Below, in pieces: positions 42,201-54,100 of a stretch of DNA of 64,000 bases. The translations under genes were made by a program, and so were the position numbers. The notes below the pieces were generated by a model. That model was given only the letters and a program-made list of their open reading frames with translations. It did not search any database and was not told the origin of the DNA. Numbering within the stretch: the first letter of the stretch is position 1; each line of letters begins with the position of its first letter. Origin of the DNA: Anopheles merus (taxonomy: Eukaryota > Arthropoda > Insecta > Diptera > Culicidae); the NCBI RefSeq assembly GCF_017562075.2, contig NC_054084.1, positions 19,528,889 through 19,592,888 of the forward strand, written 5' to 3'.

Positions 42201-45076
42201 TTATTTAAGTAACTTTCTTGAACTAATGGCAAATTATTATCGAAAAAGAAAATCAATTTAAATCATTAAATTAGTAGCGGATCTACTTTACACTCAAGAA
42301 CAGAAATACATACAAAAATGCCTCCTATACCATCTCCAACAGCTCCTTGAAGGTCAACATCCATCGAACGTGTCAGTCTACATTGTGATTTAATGCACAA
42401 TGTCTGGCAACAGATTAAGATAAATCATGACACTGTCTGCCCCCTTCCATGCTGGTTCGATTGAAGCGTTAATGTCTTCTGATTGATTTCACATGATCGA
42501 TGAAGAATCTCTCGTTCATTTACCTCCTGCCTGAGTGAAAATTGTGAATAAAACAGTTCAATTCAAGGGCAAAACTCTTACATCCAGCATCGCCAGCAGC
42601 CAATGTTCATGTGTCGACACCCCCAGTGATGATTCTTTTTAAAACAACTGCATGTCCCATTTGCTGTCTGCTGTAACAGATCTTAAACACAATTTAGATC
42701 AAACGCTCGTTAAAGGACCACCATTTACTGTATTGGTCACCCAGCAATAAGGAAAACTCCACACCAACCACCACCGAAACCCGTCCCGCTTCTAAAGAGA
42801 TTCGTAAATTAAATTGTATACACATTTATTCAAATCAATTCGATCGCAAACGATGCAAAAAAGCAAGAGGGACCCACTCCCTCATTTGCTCTTCAAATTC
42901 AAGATCCGCCAAGTGTCACGCAGCAAAAGTGGTTTGCGTACGAATGCGATGCGCTTGAGAGATGTTTTGCTACTTGAGCTGATTGGCACTGTTGTCAGTT
43001 GTGTGTCAGTGTTCCCGTTTTTACGCCCTCGCCCCCTATCCTACCCATTCCGAAACACAATGGCCATCCAATGGCACGATGCCATCGTCCAGCGACGTTG
43101 GCATATGGTTTTGGATGCATTAATTAATCTTAATTATGACTAATAAAATTTGTTCATCATACGAATTAGACTCGATACGGTCTGGGGATGGGCGTGCGTG
43201 CGTTCTTATCGGCCCGGTGGACCCGTTTGGGAGGGTGATGGTCCACTCCTAAACGAACGTTTAGGCTGCGATGACGTGCACCTAAGTCCTTGCCACGGAA
43301 CTGTGGCTGACAAGATCGAACAATCGAACAAACGAGGAGGGTTGACGTGGGGGTGTGAATGAGCGATTCGCGAGCTAGCCTGGCATGGGCATGGCATGGG
43401 CCTGACAGTGCAGCACAAGAAGCAAGCAATTGAGTGATTCGTAGGTTGACAGATCAATTAGTAAGGAGCCGGTTGGTGATGGTGATGCTGCCCGCCAAGT
43501 GGCCGCGGTATTAATTGGCGTTAATTAATTTATTTTCATCATCTGCGTTTGTTTTGCATAAGTGCTCAATTCGATTGACTCGGGTCCGGTGCGGAATGTG
43601 TCTTTGGGCGCGCGAGCGGCGTTTGGGGGGGGGGTAGTGGTGATGCGATGGAGCAGTTGTCAAGCACGTCACACGTTGATATGCAGATGTGAGGATTAAA
43701 CTCAAATGATAATTGGGTGAATTTTTTATGGCATAATAAAAATAACATTTGGCATATGTTCCATGGCGTATGAAAAGCCATCCTAAAACGAAACCAAGCT
43801 ATACAACGCCCTCTAACGGATTATCTGAAGCGAATTCCCTTTTTGTACCGATAAATGCATAACTTCAGGCGAAAAATTTTAGTTCATGGGGAATTTAGTA
43901 TTGCATTAGTCTCAATTTGTTTAGATACCGTTGTAATCAAGTTTTTCTACTTCTCTGAAGTACTTTATACAACATCTTGTCAAATTATTTTAGATTTTAT
44001 TTTGATATTGTGATTTAAAGAGATTAAAACTGTAATTCTTCTAACACGGCTGTCAAACATCAGGTAATACGTAAATGTTAAAAAAAATGTAATAAACTTA
44101 TTTTAAAATTAATTTTCTGTAATATAATGAGCTGAGCTTGATTATTGATTTTGAAGTAAATCTTAAAACACAACTTTTGTGATAACAAATCACTTGCATC
44201 TAACAACCTCTATTCAAGATATTAGTTGTTGCCTAAGGCTCTCTAACCTTTGTGCACTTAATGTAGGTGTCGTTTGAAAATTTGAAGAAAATCACATTCC
44301 AAACAAAACCTTCAACTCTGAAAAAAAAAAAAACAATAAAAACTATAAACCATCCCATCAAAATCCCATCATTTTCCTAAAACAACACACCAAGAGTGTG
44401 TTACGCCGTTTCTCGAAATAGCTTCCTCTCGAGAAAGGCAAAACCCGAGCCGCAAGTAAAATGAAAGTGCGAAAGGTTTACGTTTTATTTGATTAATTAT
44501 TTAACGGATTAGATGCGTTTGATGTGCTTAGTAAACACACAACATACGCACACGTGAACACACAGGCACACACACATCAATGCGCCCGTTGAGCAACACT
44601 GATTTCCCTGAAGCACCACAACCCCGCCCGGTGTGTTTCGATCAATCGACCATTTTGCTTGTGCTCTTTGCTTAATGAAAATCTGTGCTTTACCAGTGTG
44701 ATCCACACTCAACACTCCTCTCTGCGTCGCCACTTCCACGAAAGGGCCACATTTTGAAATGTGTCCATATAGCCGAGTGTGTGTGTGTGTGTGTTTTGTG
44801 TAGGTTTATTGAATTAATAATTTTCCTGCTGCAAGCGAAAACGGAGCGCCAAGAAAGTCAAGGTGTACCGATTTTCCGTTTGATTATTTACATGGTACAC
44901 AGGATACACCACACACACACACACACACACATACAGTCGCAGCCGATCTTCAGCAAAGCAATGTGTTGGGGCTTGGGCTTTCGGGGGGAAAATCACAGGA
45001 TTTTCCATCAGCTCCAAGAAAGGGTGAGGATTACGATGGTGATGGCGGTCAAGCGTGTAAAGGACTGAACGTATGA

Positions 45077-45117
<41 letters not shown>

Positions 45118-48100
45118 ATCTCTCTTCTTCCCACTTTATGTTAAAACATGTTTTAGCTAATTTGATTTCCCATTCCTCCTTTGTTCTCCTCCTGCGGGCT
45201 CAAACCCAAGATTCCGGGAATGCGGAAAATCGGTTCCAACACGCCGCCAACAAGCACTCGAGTCTTCTCCATCTCTTTCCCCAACCGTCTTACATCCATT
45301 GGTGGTGTGTATGCGGCAACACGGCAACTTATCCCTCTTGATTACACAAACCCATTAGGAGAGTGTCCATTTTCTTGGGCACGTGGGGATAAGATCCGGA
45401 ATGGTTCTCGCTCTCTCTCTCTCCCTCTATCAGAACAGAACCACAGCCCGGTACACACACTGTGTTGGAAAGGGGGATTTAAAATGCAATTAACCAAATC
45501 ACCGAGAGCTGACCAGGATTACTGAAATATTGATGAGCTTCAAGGCTTTCCGGCACTTCGATTCTTCGGATACATTCGAACGGCAGAGTGGAGACAGATG
45601 CCGTCAGCAAGGTTCAAGGCAGGTTCGGACCGGCCGGACCGGACATTGCACCAGCCGGCCATCACAAGCCAGCAAGTTCAATAAATCGTATTTAGCAGGT
45701 GATGAAATTAGCACCTCGACGACACCAGGCGTCACACAGTCTGCATCAGTTTGTGTGCGTACGTATGTATGTGTGTGTGTGTTATGCCATTTAATTAAGG
45801 ATCGCTTCATCCGGCCCACCACACATGCTAATTCAATTTCCACTTTGTGTTTGATAATTAAGAGCCTTTTTCTTGTAGAAACTTTGCACAAGTGTTTGGC
45901 GTTAATAGAAAGGGCTTAAATAATGTGATTTTACATACAAAAAGAAGAAGCCAATTCAATGCGCACACCCATACACTCGCCCAGCAAGCGGCAATGTTTA
46001 ATCTTCAAACGTAATTAAAATACGTCTTTCCTGCTCAGTGCTTTCCTGGTTTCCTGTTTACCCCAGAAGCGTAGGATCTTCTCGTGCTCGGTGCTGCTTC
46101 CCTCTTTTTGAAGTTTTTGTAGCAAACACGCGCTCACCTACCAAACCCTATTTGAGATAAGAATTAGCAAATTAAACAGCGTAAATTACATCAAAAAAGC
46201 TTGAGCAGCAGCCGAAACGGTACGAGCAGTAAAGATCGGATGGATGGATGGATGGACGGTTCGTCCGCAGACAGAGAGACATTGTACATTTGCCGTTCCC
46301 GGTTTCTCGGTGCGCGGAATCATTCGTACGGTTCATTTCTAACCGTGCAAAATCACGAAACCAAACACTAATATTTCCACAGAAGATTAAACTTCATCTT
46401 GTCCCCCAATCTCGCCCCACTTCCCGACTCTGCCCCACCGCAGGGCGCGTGTGGTTTCATTTAATTTGAATTTGAATTTCAAAAGAATATCAAACGCTTC
46501 GCCTTTTCTCGCTCACTCTCTATCTCTCTCGCTCGTTCGCTTCGCATTCGAAAGAGCCGTTTGACGTTTGCCCCGTATGATGACGAGTGGCACACACCTT
46601 AACGCCACTCCGAAGTTGATTACAAATTCCAGTTAAATCATCTTCCAGCCGCCGCCACCGCCGAGCTGGAAAGTGTAGTGGTGCCGATCGTTCGTCTCAT
46701 CAGGCAACGCAGGCCAACGCTAATTTCCACTCCATCAGGTGTGTGTGTGTGTGTGCTGCTTCAGCTCTTCAGGAGGTTTTTCTTGTTTTTGCTCCACAAC
46801 CAAACAGTGCCTGTGCTCGTGGCAAAAGTTGTGTTCCAACAAGTGGAGAGGCTGGATCAGACAAGCACGGAGAACGCGGGCGGTTGTTTCTTCGGGCAGA
46901 AGTTAATTCGATAATTGGAGATAGATTAACGGTAATGAAATGTGATCACGGGCGCGAGCGAGCGGCGGCAGCACGAAATGGTTTCGAGTTCATGATTAGC
47001 AAAGGGCGCTTCAACATGGTTTTTTGACAGGTTTAGTGCTGCATTATGTTCCAAATAATTTTGCGAAAATATTATTCGAATCGTTTTGAACAGCAAATGA
47101 CTAAAAAAATACGTTGATTTTTAATATTCCTTTTTCATACAACTGTTTCACAAATTGCTCTCCTTTATTTCATTGCAGCAATGGCGGATTCCGACCGGTA
47201 CTGGATAACGGGCAGCCAAGGACTACGCCACCGCTGTTCTTGCCGCCCCATCTTGCTTCCCTGAGCTCCCAGTTTAATCCACCGCTGTTTCCCAGCTTAA
47301 AAGGTAAATTTTACTTCTGTTTTTGATTGAAAGGCAATGATTATCTGTACAACGTGTAGAACATAAAACAACCTTGGGAGCTCTTGAGACTTTGTTTTGG
47401 CACATTGTTGAACATTTTTATAAATTGGTTTTTTTTTTTTGGAAAATTTGAAATATTTTTAGAGAAACCCCAACTTTTTTTTTTAAGCATAATAAGAAAC
47501 CCATCCAAACAAATTGGATTTGGAGATAAATGCTTCAGTATGTTTAGCTGAGCATATAACAGATTTTCCTAAATTTACCATAAATATGCATATTTTTATC
47601 GATGTCGGACTTTGATGATTCTAAACTAGCTTCTAAACTATTTGTTAGAAAATTGCATACAAATGGATTCGTTTTAGTTTCATCCTTGAGTAGCGAAAAT
47701 AAAATTACCTCGACAAAAACATAATTTTTATTTTTGACGTTTCGTGCTGGCAAATGACCACTGTGCACTGCTGGTTGCAAGTGAGAGCTGAGGAAAGCAT
47801 AGTAACTAATTTAAATAATAATTTAGGAGAATAGTTGTAGAATTAAGTTTCATGCGTAAACATGCATTTTATTAGTCAGATGGTTTATGTAAGTCAATTT
47901 CATGCAACTGCTAATTCAAATGCTGCTGACAGTGGTTAAAATCAGTTTAAGGTTCAACCTTATACAGAGCTTTAATTAACCTTATATGAGAGATACAGTT
48001 AGTCACTGACTGGCCATGCTCCTCAGTAGCTTAGGCAGCGCTCTATATGGCATTAAACTAGTCAAAAGACTTGAACAAACAATGTTATGGTATTTTATCG

Positions 48101-51100
48101 TAGAAGCGCTTATAAATTCCTTTTTTTGTCATTGAGGCTAGATATCGATCTTTGTAGAAGCTTTTCTCGTTACAAAGGTTTGGATAGTTAGATTATTTCT
48201 ACAATATGTGTTTGATATAATTTTTAAAAATAAAGTGCAGCCGATTGAGCTTTTAGATTGTCCCAATCGATGGTTACGTTTTTTCCCCCTAAAACATTAC
48301 AATCAATGGAATGTAATTTTCGAACTAAAAATTACACTTAACAATATTAAGCTTCACATTACCAGACTTGCTCATTTCATAATCCTAATGAAGCTAACGA
48401 GAAAGCTCTTAGCCCAACCGTGCCCTGTCCTGCCCTGCCCCGAACTAACTTACACACTTACGGCCACGCTGCCCACTTTCACCCAAACCCCACTCAAAAT
48501 AGACCCGCTCCCAGGAGCGAAGAAAACGCGCGTTCCTTCGTTACAAGAAGGCGGTACACAAGACACGACGGCGCCACCACGCTCTCCAAAGTGAGGCTAA
48601 TTAATTATTCACTTCGTGCACAATATTGATAATTTAAACAGCATCAAATTACACTTTAACGGCATGATTATGTCTTCCCCACCTCGGCCGAAACATGCTG
48701 CTGGCGATGGGGGGGGGGGAAGAGCGAGCAGTGAAAAGTGAAGGAACCCTGTGCTCACCAGGCAGGAAGTACCTCCTGCTAGTCAAAAGATGGTGGTTGT
48801 GCCGGCTCGATTGCCTCAGTCCACTGCGTCCTTCGCCCTCCACCAAAAACCCTCCAAAAGTGCGATGGAAAATTTAATAAACGGAAAGAGCGAACGAAGG
48901 CAATCATGCTGCACCTGTGCGAAACCGCCCCAAACACACACACACACACTTTCCGTGCTGCCACTCATTTTGCAAGCAACAAGGGCGAAAGGTGTCGCAA
49001 GCGAAAAGCCACAAGCTGCTTGATAGCACGGAGCAGTGCCCAAGAAAGTGCCCAATAGTTCAAAGGGAACTTTCGTTCGGTGTGAAGCGCGATGCGGTTT
49101 TCTGCTCAGCATTTTCGGAATGTTCTTCCGAACCCTTTCCTCCCAATGGAGATAGTTTACTGCTAAGAAGATTAGTGTGTGACGGGGTAGACACCAGCAC
49201 CACCACTACGGCAGATGAGGAAACTCCCGCTTGATTGAAGTGCATCGAGACACGGACACCGAACTTTCCGCACGCCCGCTGGCACAAGCGCTAACACTCT
49301 TACACGACACGCCTTTCCCCGTGGATGAATTATTCATCCCGAACGCAACCGTAGCACCTTGCTCTTTATTGCTAGCCAAGCTAAGGTAAGGGTTAGTTGC
49401 TAAAGGAGGGCTAAACTATTACACTAAAGGAAGCAAACTCGTACTGCTTCCTATACACACACACAAACACGGATAGGATGCTTTCTTCACTCACCAAACT
49501 CAAGACTCAAGTGTGCGCTCGTTCCATCATTTCCATGAAAATTTTACCACACCGAACCTCATCGTCGTCGTCGTCGTCGCCGTCGTCTCAGCGCGTGTCT
49601 GGGGGGAAGCGTTGGTTGGTGTAAAACAATTTGCCTTCCTACATTAAAATATAATTCTGATTCACCGCGGAAAAGATTTATGCTCACGCTACTTGAATCA
49701 GTCAGCAACAGCGCTAGTCTGTGCCAAGAAGATGGCTCGGGTTTCGCATGGGAATGTTCCTGGAAAACAGGTTGTGTTCCCACTGGCAGACGAGACGGCG
49801 GCCCTTTTCGACGAAATCCATCAATATTGATAAGATATTTTCTACAATCAGGTTTTACAATCAGGATCAGGCTGCTGCTGCCTGCACTCTGAGGATCGGT
49901 TACAACCCCCCCCCCCTACTCCGGTGCCGTACAAACCCGATTAGACAGTCTCTGCCCGACAGTCTTGTATTGAATTAGGATTTTGATGGATTATGAGGGA
50001 AAACATGTGTTACATTCCTTGTATTGCTTTAGTTACTTTTACCGGTATTTTTAAGAAGTGATTGTGTTTGACTTGCTTTTATAGCAGCCACAAAGCTTTT
50101 TTGACTCTTATGAAGGATAAAATATCACGTTAAATAGCAGTCTCATTTCCAAACAATGAAGAATGAGCTAATTACTTCTAGGATTTACTATTTTTGCATG
50201 TGTGTTGATTTTGTAATAATTTTACTTATTTATCAACAATATTTTGCTAACATTCGTGCAGCCATTTAATTTAACAGAAAAAAAAGATGACTAGGACTTT
50301 TTATTTTTTATCATTCACTTTCATTACACATCATTACTTTAGTCACGCAAATCTACCACTGAAATTCATGTGTCGCTCATTTCAGCCTGATAAAACAGAT
50401 AAACCATTGTAAGTTTAATTATATTAAAATTACTTGAATTAGATAGAATCAATAAATGCTTATCTTTAAAGTTTTACAAACAATCCGGTACATTTTATGA
50501 GAAAATTTAAAAACAATTGATTAATGTAAGATATTAATACAAGAGGCACAAAGTGATTTCAATATCATTTACCGTATTTATTCGAATTACGAAAACTTAA
50601 GGCATTTTTGGTATTTCGTATGCTCCTACTAACTCAATTTTAATCGGTCAAACCTCTGTAATATTCACTTTACTAAAACAAACCTTCTACATTTGAAAAA
50701 TATATAAATATTTCCAATAAGTTTACTTCAAAACACTGCAAAAACTCATGAAACTGCAACGATATTTTGATTCATATTCCGGACAGATTCGAGCTAATGT
50801 TTCAAATTACGGACGTTTTGATTCATATTCCGTACAGCCTCATAATCTCGTTTATAATCGTCACTTAAACACATTTTTTTAAACATATATTTTAACGTCC
50901 GGACACCAAATTCTTAGACGCATTGAACCGAAGTACCGCTGCGGAGATTCGGAGATTCTTCCTGTACGGCCATCAAGCACATTGAGCACATCTTTCTTCA
51001 AATATCGTAGCTTTATAATTATCTCTGAATCTTTGTTCTTGTTATTATCACTGTCCAAAACCATTTTTTTCCAAAACCATAACAAACCATATTTGTCCAA

Positions 51101-54100
51101 ACCAATGGTTAACCACAATTTAATATTAAAATCTAAAATCTATATCTAAAATTAAACGGCGGTATGGCCAGCGACTAGATATGAATAATTTCAATTAAAA
51201 AAATGATGAGTGTCCGGAGTTTGAAGCTGTCCGTAATATGTATGGAGCGTAACGATAAATGTTCATGTTCAATGTTCTAAAGAATTAGAGAATAATTATT
51301 ACAATACTTAGTATAAAAAATATTAATTTGAGGTAAATAATTTAATCTTTCAAGCATTATTTCTTCCTCCTTTTGAAGGCACAAATACAAAGTTTAGTTC
51401 AATCCATAATTATATGATATAATGGTTACCAGTTAATAAATAAATAAATAAATGAATAGATAAATAAATAAATGAATAGATCAATAAATAAATTAATTAA
51501 TTGATACATAAATAAATAAATAAACAAATAAATAAATTAATAAATAAATTAACAAATAAATAAATAAAAATAATGATGATTTATATCCCTGGAAAAATGT
51601 CTGAGGTTAATTGTATATGCAAAATTTGAATATTTTCCTCCAAAACTGTTGTCATTTAATACCATAAGTGAAGCATATAATCTATTTGGAGCTGTATATT
51701 GTTATATCAACTACACATTTTTGCTATAAAAAGGAGAAGCTGTGCGTTAGATACATAAAAATCCTTTCCAAATACTCTTCCATTACTGATGTCAACCAAA
51801 CCAAACCTGGCACTTTTTAAAGCTGCACGATTAAGGAGCGCCCCCAAAATGTACTACGCCCCCGTGAAAGATTTACTTGCCTAACAACTTTGTCAAACGA
51901 CGATCAGGCTCTAATGATGGAGTTCTTTCACCCTTAAATCGCTCTGTTATCAACAGGCAACACCTTGCCCTGTTGAAGGACCCTCTACCACGAGCAGCAG
52001 AGTATCGCTCGCTTTCAGCTTTTTTGGAGTAACAAAAACAAAGCCCTGCCACACACATACATACACACACACTACCTAACACATCCGGACATCCTGAGGT
52101 ACAGTTAAGGGAAGCAGCGAAGCTGGGCTTCCGCTCGTTGCCGGAATCGCCTTTTAATTCGTTTACCAGCGTCAATATCAAGTTAAAACACCCGTAAAAA
52201 TAAATTTAAATTTCATTACATCCTACCGCCTTGGTGGCGGTAAAAGCGGGAAACCAGCAGGGAAGCAGGGCTGTGGGGAGCGTAACGGCACAAAAAATGT
52301 ATAAAAATCCCCCCCAAAAAAAAAAACATAGGCTCCCAGGGTTTTGCGACGGCAGTGCTGCGCCAGCTGGTGCGAGCAGAACACAAAGCGGCACGGAGGC
52401 AACACATTTTACGGGCGAAAGTTTTACAAATTTGCTCACGAGCATCACACAAGCGTTACCCGTTAACTGAATATAGACCCGGTGTTGGGCGGTTCGTGTT
52501 GTTGTACGCCAGCGAACCGAAGTACAGTGGGAGGTGAGGTGCTGAATTTGGTTGGCCCCTCAACTACTACCGCGCGGAAGTGAAGCTGCTGCAAAGTAAA
52601 TGATAAACCTTAAACACCAGCACCAGGTGAAAAGGGATGCCGATGTCGTTTTATGTTTGGTTTTACGTGTTGTTTTGGAAGGTTTGCTTTGGAATATTGT
52701 GACGCTGGCTCGATGCCAAGCAAGGAAGAAAAAACCACCGGCTTTCTCTTTGTCCCCCGAAATGGAGACGCATGGCTGCCCGTGGCACGACGATGCAGAT
52801 GGAGAAGCCTGGTCAGTGGTATAATGCACAGTGCCGCCACCCCCCTCTTCTTCTACGTGTGGCCTTATTGGATCGTATTCAATTAAAGTTTAATGAGATG
52901 ATCACAACTTTTCCTTTGCCGGGTGATTGTTGCAGCAAATTGAGTTAAATGAAATTATGCGGATTAAACCTCCCGTAGGAGGTGTAAGGGGTAGCGTGGG
53001 GTAGGTTTTTTTTTAGAGACGGGCAAGAAGCCGAATGTTTCATCAGCACAAATTCATTCTTCCTTTCAATCGATAGTTAATGAGAAGGTTGTGATGTAAA
53101 AGACTCAAAACTTTGATTTTTATAGATAATAATTAGTATTGATTTTGTTATCAAATAAAGGGGTTTTCCAAGTCACTTCCGAATGTGCACATCATTATTT
53201 ACCGCCTTCAAGATGTTTTTCAACAGCTGTCACACATTGTATTGGCGTCAGAATAAAATTTTTGTTCTTACTCTTTATTTTCAACACATCACAAAGAACT
53301 GGCAAACTCAATCCAGCTTGAGACTTGTTGAAAATTATGTTGAAGAACTGAAATATTACAGGATTTTGTACGTTACTTTTGAATGTAAACATTGTTTTTC
53401 GCCACGTGCGAGAAGTTATTCCGCGTCTGTTTGATATTTCATTTGATAATACAGGGGTTTTCAAGTCACCTTCGAATGAGCACATCATTATTCAGCTCTT
53501 GCAAGATGTTTTTCAACCATTGTCCAATGGTGTATTTGCATTGTAATGAAATTTCAGTTCCACATGTTTTTCAACACATCACACATTACTATCAAACTCA
53601 ATCCTGCTTGAGACGTGTTGAAAATCATGTGGAAGAACTGCAACATGATTGTGATGAAAATACAACATTTGACAGCTGTTGAAACACATAAGTAAAAAAT
53701 GTTGTAGACATTGGAAATTGGCTTAGAAAACCCTATAATAAATTTTAATTTCTTCAGCATGATTTTCAACACTTCAACGCCCAACGGGTGATGAGATCCG
53801 ACTTCAAACCCGGGTGAAAAAACGATGGCGACAGGCCGTAGAAGTGTTGAAAATCACACTGAAGAAATGAAAAATTATTATGATGGAAAAGAAATACCAG
53901 AATTATTTATTGATAAATAATTCAAATTCAATCCAACTTGAGACGCGTTAAAAATCATCTGGAAGAACTAATAAACTATCGTGGAGCAAATATGACACTT
54001 CATAGCTGTTGAGAAACATATCGCAAGCAATTAAAAAGGTTGTACACATTGGAAATTGACTCGGAAAATCTGTATTGTGATACAGATTCAATATTTGATA

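Larger units (their letters stand above)
25892..47178 (+). other. Drgx: Largest Drgx intron (21.3 kb) hosting regucalcin
   Basis: It contains the minus-strand regucalcin gene (31849-33340), a 21-base C run, a long (CT)n tract, a degenerate minisatellite with a SINE (41090-42070) and several (CA)n tracts. The longest other frame (minus 26503-27069) shows no recognisable domain. Stretches such as 34200-35700 and 38050-39000 are AT-rich and show nothing I recognise. Confidence 0.75.
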
